Positions 13,050 to 17,354 of a DNA stretch of 17,354 nucleotides are shown here, piece after piece. The notes below the pieces were generated by a model, which was not told the origin of the DNA, searched no databases, and was given only the letters and a program-made list of their open reading frames with translations. A program made the translations under genes and the position numbers. Numbering within the stretch: position 1 is the stretch's first letter; each line of letters begins with the position of its first letter. The DNA is from a bacterium. Lineage in GTDB: Bacteria; Patescibacteriota; Patescibacteriia; S139-126; S139-133. The stretch covers positions 1 to 17,354 of the forward strand of contig JAUIEQ010000004.1 in the NCBI GenBank assembly GCA_030429785.1. The letters are read 5' to 3'.

Positions 13050-13120
13050 CAATAACCAAACAAATTAAAATATCCAATGATGGAACTCCAGATATTGATT
13101 ATTGTTTCTTGGTGATTGGT
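13050..13120. repeat. 71-bp spacer repeat, copy B (Ile-Phe spacer)
   Basis: This is the identical partner of 12864-12934, in the same orientation 186 bp away with tRNA-Phe between. A short stretch after 13207 (AACAATCAAC) echoes the left flank only. Confidence 0.9.
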
Positions 13121-13130
13121 AATTCTATGA

Positions 13131-13207
13131 TGGTGGGCGATCCAGGACTTGAACCTGGGACCTCGTCATTATCAGTGACGCGCTCTAACCAGCTGAGCTA
13201 ATCGCCC
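13131..13207 (-). tRNA. tRNA-Ile (anticodon GAT)
   Basis: Minus-strand cloverleaf: acceptor GGGCGAT/ATCGCCC, then A and an encoded CCA. The anticodon stem CGTCA/TGACG holds the loop CTGATAA with anticodon GAT. It is first in the array. In many bacteria this tRNA lies in the 16S-23S spacer; here it lies about 0.8 kb downstream of 16S on the same strand but behind a terminator. Confidence 0.97.
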
Positions 13208-13493
13208 AAATAACAATCAACAGCCATGAAACTATTAACTTTTATCTGAGAAATAAAGCAGTCTAAGCTCGAGTCAGAGATTGATACCTATCTATAGCAT
13301 AACGTCTTTGGCAGAAGCTGCTTAGAATATAAAAATCAGAAGTCAAAAACAATACTCAAAATTTTTTACCTGCACGTTCATCCTTTGCATTGTGACGTTC
13401 TAGGTATCTTTTGACCTTATTACGGTATCAAAATATTGCAGAATAATCAATGTCAAAAATCATTACCACCTCATGTCTTATTATCAATCGCTA
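13208..13493. other. Intergenic region upstream of the tRNA array
   Basis: I see no gene here. On the minus strand it should hold the tRNA promoter; an extended -10-like TGCTATAGA occurs around 13293-13301, but no convincing -35 accompanies it. No 23S or 5S rRNA sequence is present. Confidence 0.4.
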
Positions 13494-13519
13494 TATAAAA
13501 AACCCACCTTACTGTGGGT
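13494..13519 (-). terminator. Terminator of the 16S-xre unit
   Basis: On the minus strand an ACCCAC/GTGGGT stem is followed by TTTTTTATAT. It is the first convincing terminator downstream of the 16S gene and lies after the XRE gene. Confidence 0.75.
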
Positions 13520-13559
13520 CAACAATCTTCTGATCTACAATACTTCTCACACCTGACAG

Positions 13560-13850
13560 TTATCTGGAACACAACTCTGGCAACTGCGCTTTGAGCTGCC
13601 TGTATCTGACTGGATTGCTCACCATATCGCCATTACCAAAGAACAACCATTCCATCGAGATTCCAAAACCCACTAACCGTTGCAGAACTTCGCGACCAGG
13701 CCGCTTCTTGTACTGAAATAACTTGGTCACAAATACTGGTGAAACATCAAGCACTGCAGCAAACTGCTTTTGATTCAAATCTAACGTTTCCATCAAATGC
13801 TTCAGTCTGTTTATTTCAGCTTCATCAATCACTACATTCGCCTTGCCCAT
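13560..13850 (-). CDS. XRE/Cro-CI-type HTH regulator downstream of 16S rRNA
   Basis: This 96-aa protein has an XRE helix-turn-helix: NRLKHLMETLDLNQKQFAAVL, then DVSPVFVTKLFQYKKRP (residues about 14-50), followed by 'GFGISMEWLFFGNGDM', the C-terminal helix pattern of phage-repressor-like XRE proteins. It is probably a small DNA-binding repressor or an antitoxin-like regulator. ATG 13850 is chosen because AAAGGA lies 6 nt upstream. A longer frame to 13904 would begin inside the 16S processing stem. It sits 41 bp after that stem, on the same strand as 16S, with no terminator between them. It may therefore be cotranscribed with rRNA; a palindrome at 13935-13959 may instead be its operator. Confidence 0.85.
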   Translation of the reverse strand: MGKANVVIDEAEINRLKHLMETLDLNQKQFAAVLDVSPVFVTKLFQYKKRPGREVLQRLVGFGISMEWLFFGNGDMVSNPVRYRQLKAQLPELCSR

Positions 13851-13891
13851 AACCATTCCTTTCGTGTGTTGATTTTTTATGAACGTATTTG

Positions 13892-13915
13892 GTTGATAAC
13901 TCAAAAGTGCTTGGG
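13892..13915 (-). other. 16S rRNA processing stem, 3' (trailer) arm
   Basis: This 24-nt segment is complementary, with one A-G mismatch, to 15657-15680 in the 16S leader. The two arms would form an RNase III-type stem closing a loop that contains the whole 16S. Confidence 0.85.
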
Positions 13916-13934
13916 GTTTGAACTCCTTTTCTCC

Positions 13935-13959
13935 ACATTCTGATCAATGATCAAAATGT
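13935..13959. promoter_or_regulatory. 25-bp near-perfect palindrome in the 16S trailer
   Basis: ACATTCTGATCA and TGATCAAAATGT flank a single A. The one mismatch becomes a G-U pair in minus-strand RNA. It could be a DNA operator for the adjacent XRE regulator or a hairpin inside the pre-16S trailer. Confidence 0.5.
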
Positions 13960-14032
13960 CGACAGTCAGTAGTGAAATGTATTATGAACAAATCACAATT
14001 CACCTCACTACCTACTAGGTATTACTCCCTAG

Positions 14033-15499
<1,467 letters not shown>

Positions 15500-15823
15500 A
15501 GATGTCCCGCAAAACAGTACATCTAGAAAGATTGATTCTACTCGATTATTTTTTGAATAGATTTCAATAGGTGTATGTTTTTCAAGAAAACATACAAAAA
15601 AGAATTGAACAGAGAAAAAGGAAAATATATATAGGTCAATAAACAAATATATACTTCCCAAGCACTTTTTAGTTATCAACGTTCGTGTTTTTTGTAACGA
15701 ATTAGCCGTTAATAAAAACAGAGAAACTTACATAAAAACATATATACGTTTCACTGTTGTTACTAACTCCTCTTAACAGGTTGTAAGTTACTTAAACTCC
15801 GGTATTTGGAATTAATCTTAAAG
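15500..15823 (-). ncRNA. 16S precursor leader
   Basis: This leader of about 325 nt lies between the predicted start and mature 16S. It holds the 5' processing-stem arm (15657-15680), a 10-bp perfect hairpin with TGTATGTTTT/AAAACATACA arms (15572-15596), and a small AGATGT/ACATCT hairpin right next to the mature 5' end (15500-15524). No protein gene or clear boxA antitermination site was found. Confidence 0.6.
15657..15680 (-). other. 16S rRNA processing stem, 5' (leader) arm
   Basis: This is the partner of 13892-13915. It is 24 nt with 23 Watson-Crick matches, lies about 160 nt before mature 16S, and marks the pre-16S boundary. Confidence 0.85.
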
Positions 15824-15830
15824 CGATGTT

Positions 15831-15860
15831 ATTATAGCGGAATTATTCAAAAAAAGTCAA
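15831..15860 (-). promoter_or_regulatory. 16S rRNA promoter
   Basis: TTGACT (15855-15860) and a perfect TATAAT (15831-15836) are spaced 18 bp on the minus strand. It is the strongest -10 in the window, as expected for rRNA. Confidence 0.8.
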
Positions 15861-15943
15861 GGGGTACAATCCTACCCTCATACACAAACCATCCACAGCA
15901 ATCAAGCATATGCCACAAACCATCAACACCTCGCAACACAGCA

Positions 15944-15972
15944 TTGACAAAAACACGAAAAAACCCTAATAT
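15944..15972 (+). promoter_or_regulatory. Promoter of the lipoprotein gene
   Basis: TTGACA (15944-15949) and TAATAT (15967-15972) are spaced 17 bp on the plus strand. It is divergent from the 16S promoter; the leader is about 43 nt and contains AAAGGA at 16011-16016. Confidence 0.6.
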
Positions 15973-16021
15973 AAGCAATTATTAGCACATTTTCATACCA
16001 ATACACCACGAAAGGATTACA

Positions 16022-16474
16022 ATAAAAACAACTGTATCTGCAGTGCTCGGCGCTCTACTCTGTTGTCTGCTCGCAAGTTGTACTTTTTCAGCAGAAGAAC
16101 AAAGCATGATGAATCGCAGAATACATCCTATCACTGACAACATCATAGCTGTTCCTGCAAACAGAATGAACAAATTTGATGCCTGGCTGAAAAAAAACGA
16201 AATGAACACAACATACCTGATCGTTCGGACTGATTTGATATGGACACTGGCTCTGCTACTGGATGAAAACCCGGATAATCTCAAATTTGCAACAGAGCAC
16301 TATCTCACACCAACTGATAGCGCCCGCTATTACGTCACTGATTATGGACGACAAATCAAGTCATTACTCGAACAACATCCAACCTATCATATCAAAAAAA
16401 TCACAAGTGACTTCATCACTGATTCTCACTCTGCCAGCGGTCTCAGAATTACGTTCGACACGATTCCTGAATAA
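16022..16474 (+). CDS. Putative lipoprotein with ATA start, 150 aa
   Basis: Read from ATA 16022, the protein begins with a lysine, a hydrophobic core (VSAVLGALLCC) and the lipobox LLASC. The lipidated Cys is residue 20, a textbook signal peptidase II signal. AAAGGA ends 5 nt before the ATA, the right spacing for a start. The first conventional start, GTG 16043, would cut the signal to 12 residues and leave no positive charge. The mature part (about 130 aa) is unrecognised. It contains FDAWLKKNEMNTTYLIVRTD, a helix WTLALLLDENPDNLKF and a Tyr/His-rich C-terminal half ending in strands (GLRITFDTIPE). It is surface-anchored by prediction, monocistronic, and followed by a short terminator. Confidence 0.7.
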   Translation: MKTTVSAVLGALLCCLLASCTFSAEEQSMMNRRIHPITDNIIAVPANRMNKFDAWLKKNEMNTTYLIVRTDLIWTLALLLDENPDNLKFATEHYLTPTDSARYYVTDYGRQIKSLLEQHPTYHIKKITSDFITDSHSASGLRITFDTIPE

Positions 16475-16477
16475 TTA

Positions 16478-16510
16478 ACAAAAACGCAATCAACATGCGC
16501 TTTTTATTTT
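16478..16510. terminator. Short bidirectional terminator
   Basis: A CGCA-(7 nt)-TGCG hairpin has CTTTTTATTTT on the plus side and TTTTTGTT on the minus side. It lies between the lipoprotein gene and the convergent trmD. The stem is short, so termination strength is uncertain. Confidence 0.5.
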
Positions 16511-16549
16511 GCAAAACTATAATACACAACCATTTTGTGAAATCAGGTT

Positions 16550-17197
16550 CTATTGCCCTGATTGCTCAGCTCGCCACTTTTCAATCTCCGCATGATTGCC
16601 TGACAACAATACCTCAGGAACTTGATAGTCCTTGCCTTGCCAGGTAACAACTTCTGGTCTAGTGTACTGCGGATACTCAAGATACCCTGCGTCAGTATGA
16701 CTTTCCTCAACAAGCGACGCTTCTTTTCCGAGCACACCTGGAATGTTGCGAGCCACTGCCTCAGCTACAACCATAGCCGGCAACTCACCGCCTGTGAGGA
16801 CATACGGCCCAATTGAAACCACCTCATCTACTATTTCCTCAACCCGAGCATCAATACCCTCATATCGACCACACACCAGTATCAGCTGATCGAGTTGCGA
16901 CCACTCTTGTGCCATTTGTTGCGTGAATTGTTTGCCGTTCGCTGCTAGTATAACGGTTTTGCTATTTGGTTGTTGTACATTCTGAATTGACTGTGCGATT
17001 GGATCAAACATCATGACCATACCAGCGCCGCCGCCGTACGGACGATCGTCAATGCTCTGATGCGCATCAGTAGCAAACTCACGCGGTGTATGAAATCGGA
17101 TGTCAATCAAGCCAAGACTCTTTGCACGCGCCAAAATAGACTCATTGTGATATGAATCTAGTATTTTTGGAAAAATTGTGATACAGTCGAATATCAT
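16550..17197 (-). CDS. trmD: tRNA (guanine-N1)-methyltransferase TrmD
   Basis: TrmD uses S-adenosylmethionine to make m1G37 next to the anticodon, preventing +1 frameshifting. The sequence shows FDCITIFPKIL at the N-terminus, RPYGGGAGMVM, LVCGRYEGIDARV and SIGPYVLTGGELPAMVVAEAVARNIPGVLG (the SAM-binding trefoil knot). GYLEYPQYTRP follows, then VPEVLLSGNHAEIEKWR. All core motifs are intact. The protein (215-220 aa) ends soon after 'HAEIEKWR' and lacks the roughly 25-residue C-terminal tail seen in E. coli. ATG 17197 places the 'FP' pair at positions 9-10 as in other TrmDs; ATG 17212 is possible. No Shine-Dalgarno sequence is present. The usual neighbours rpsP, rimM and rplS are absent. Confidence 0.95.
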   Translation of the reverse strand: MIFDCITIFPKILDSYHNESILARAKSLGLIDIRFHTPREFATDAHQSIDDRPYGGGAGMVMMFDPIAQSIQNVQQPNSKTVILAANGKQFTQQMAQEWSQLDQLILVCGRYEGIDARVEEIVDEVVSIGPYVLTGGELPAMVVAEAVARNIPGVLGKEASLVEESHTDAGYLEYPQYTRPEVVTWQGKDYQVPEVLLSGNHAEIEKWRAEQSGQ

Positions 17198-17216
17198 ATA
17201 GATCATTACCATTTGA

Positions 17217-17232
17217 GAATACAGCAGTATTC
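17217..17232. promoter_or_regulatory. GAATAC-AGCA-GTATTC palindrome
   Basis: A perfect 6-bp-arm inverted repeat lies in the divergent region between trmD and the gene at 17275, at the predicted trmD transcription start. Its role is unknown. Confidence 0.3.
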
Positions 17233-17235
17233 ATA

Positions 17236-17264
17236 TTTATACAAATTCACCTCAATCCAAACAA
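17236..17264 (-). promoter_or_regulatory. Promoter candidate of trmD
   Basis: TTGTTT (17259-17264) and TATAAA (17236-17241) are spaced 17 bp on the minus strand. The predicted leader is about 17-32 nt. Confidence 0.45.
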
Positions 17265-17274
17265 AGGAGCTAGT

Positions 17275-17354
17275 ATGCATATGCAATTTAATGTTGCTTC
17301 ACTCAAAAAAGTAACAAGCAATCCTGTTGCACGAGGCGCTCTATTGCTATTGGT
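17275..17354 (+). CDS. Unidentified gene, 5' end only
   Basis: ATG 17275 lies 5 nt after AAAGGAG, an excellent ribosome binding site. Twenty-six codons are visible before the right edge (MHMQFNVASLKKVTSNPVARGALLLL). The basic stretch followed by Ala-Leu-Leu-Leu-Leu suggests a signal peptide or membrane anchor beginning near residue 20. It is too short to assign. Confidence 0.55.
   Translation, partial: MHMQFNVASLKKVTSNPVARGALLLL

Noticed and set aside
12864..13120. Possible CRISPR array
   Set aside because: There are only two repeats, 71 bp long, and the sequence between them is a functional tRNA-Phe, not a spacer.
12758..13201. Long plus-strand open frame across the tRNA array
   Set aside because: It is antisense to three tRNAs and their repeated spacers; its repeated peptide simply mirrors the duplicated DNA.

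Overview
The window looks like chromosomal DNA of a member of the Candidate Phyla Radiation (Patescibacteria). This is inferred from a short 16S rRNA (about 1.47 kb) that is not linked to a 23S gene, small AT-rich genes, a TrmB-family regulator, and an HTH/'LYWGEG' protein of a type I recall as common in CPR genomes. The genetic code appears standard. Stops are mostly TAA and TAG, with one TGA (the gene at 6402-7133), and Gly and Trp use normal codons, so the TGA=Gly recoding of Gracilibacteria and Absconditabacteria is not supported. Most genes are on the minus strand.

Layout. 1-2663: the 5' end of a membrane-anchored protein, an unrecognised acidic 405-residue protein, a frameshifted PsiE-like membrane protein remnant, and a DUF1801 protein. 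2750-3966: a Fic-domain protein behind a near-consensus promoter with a long perfect palindrome over its -10. 4182-5704: a divergent pair, a heme-oxygenase-like diiron protein (minus) and a TrmB-like regulator (plus). 5762-7326: an ITPase/HAM1 gene coupled to an HhH-DNA-glycosylase-like gene, bracketed by 43-bp direct repeats; one of these repeats contains the 3' end and terminator of tRNA-Gly(TCC). 7340-9397: the HTH/LAGLIDADG-like gene, an FMN reductase and an SDR oxidoreductase. 9482-11423: four small, mostly membrane-associated proteins (one DUF2784). 11573-12586: an unrecognised soluble protein. 12759-13207: a tRNA array Ile(GAT)-Phe(GAA)-Pro(TGG) whose spacers carry an identical 71-bp repeat. 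13494-15860: a 16S rRNA unit with its own promoter, a 24-nt leader/trailer processing stem, and an XRE-type regulator gene between that stem and the first terminator. 15944-17354: a lipoprotein apparently starting with ATA, trmD, and the start of one more gene.

How the parts work together. 16S appears to be made as an isolated transcript whose leader and trailer pair around the gene. The transcript seems to run on into a small HTH regulator before terminating. The ITPase and glycosylase-like genes overlap or nearly abut, suggesting one nucleotide-damage or base-sanitation module. Fic is probably tightly repressed through its palindromic operator, and the TrmB-like protein is positioned to control its divergent diiron-enzyme neighbour. 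The candidates most worth checking are the 16S-xre unit, the repeat-bracketed ITPase/glycosylase cassette, and the Fic operator.
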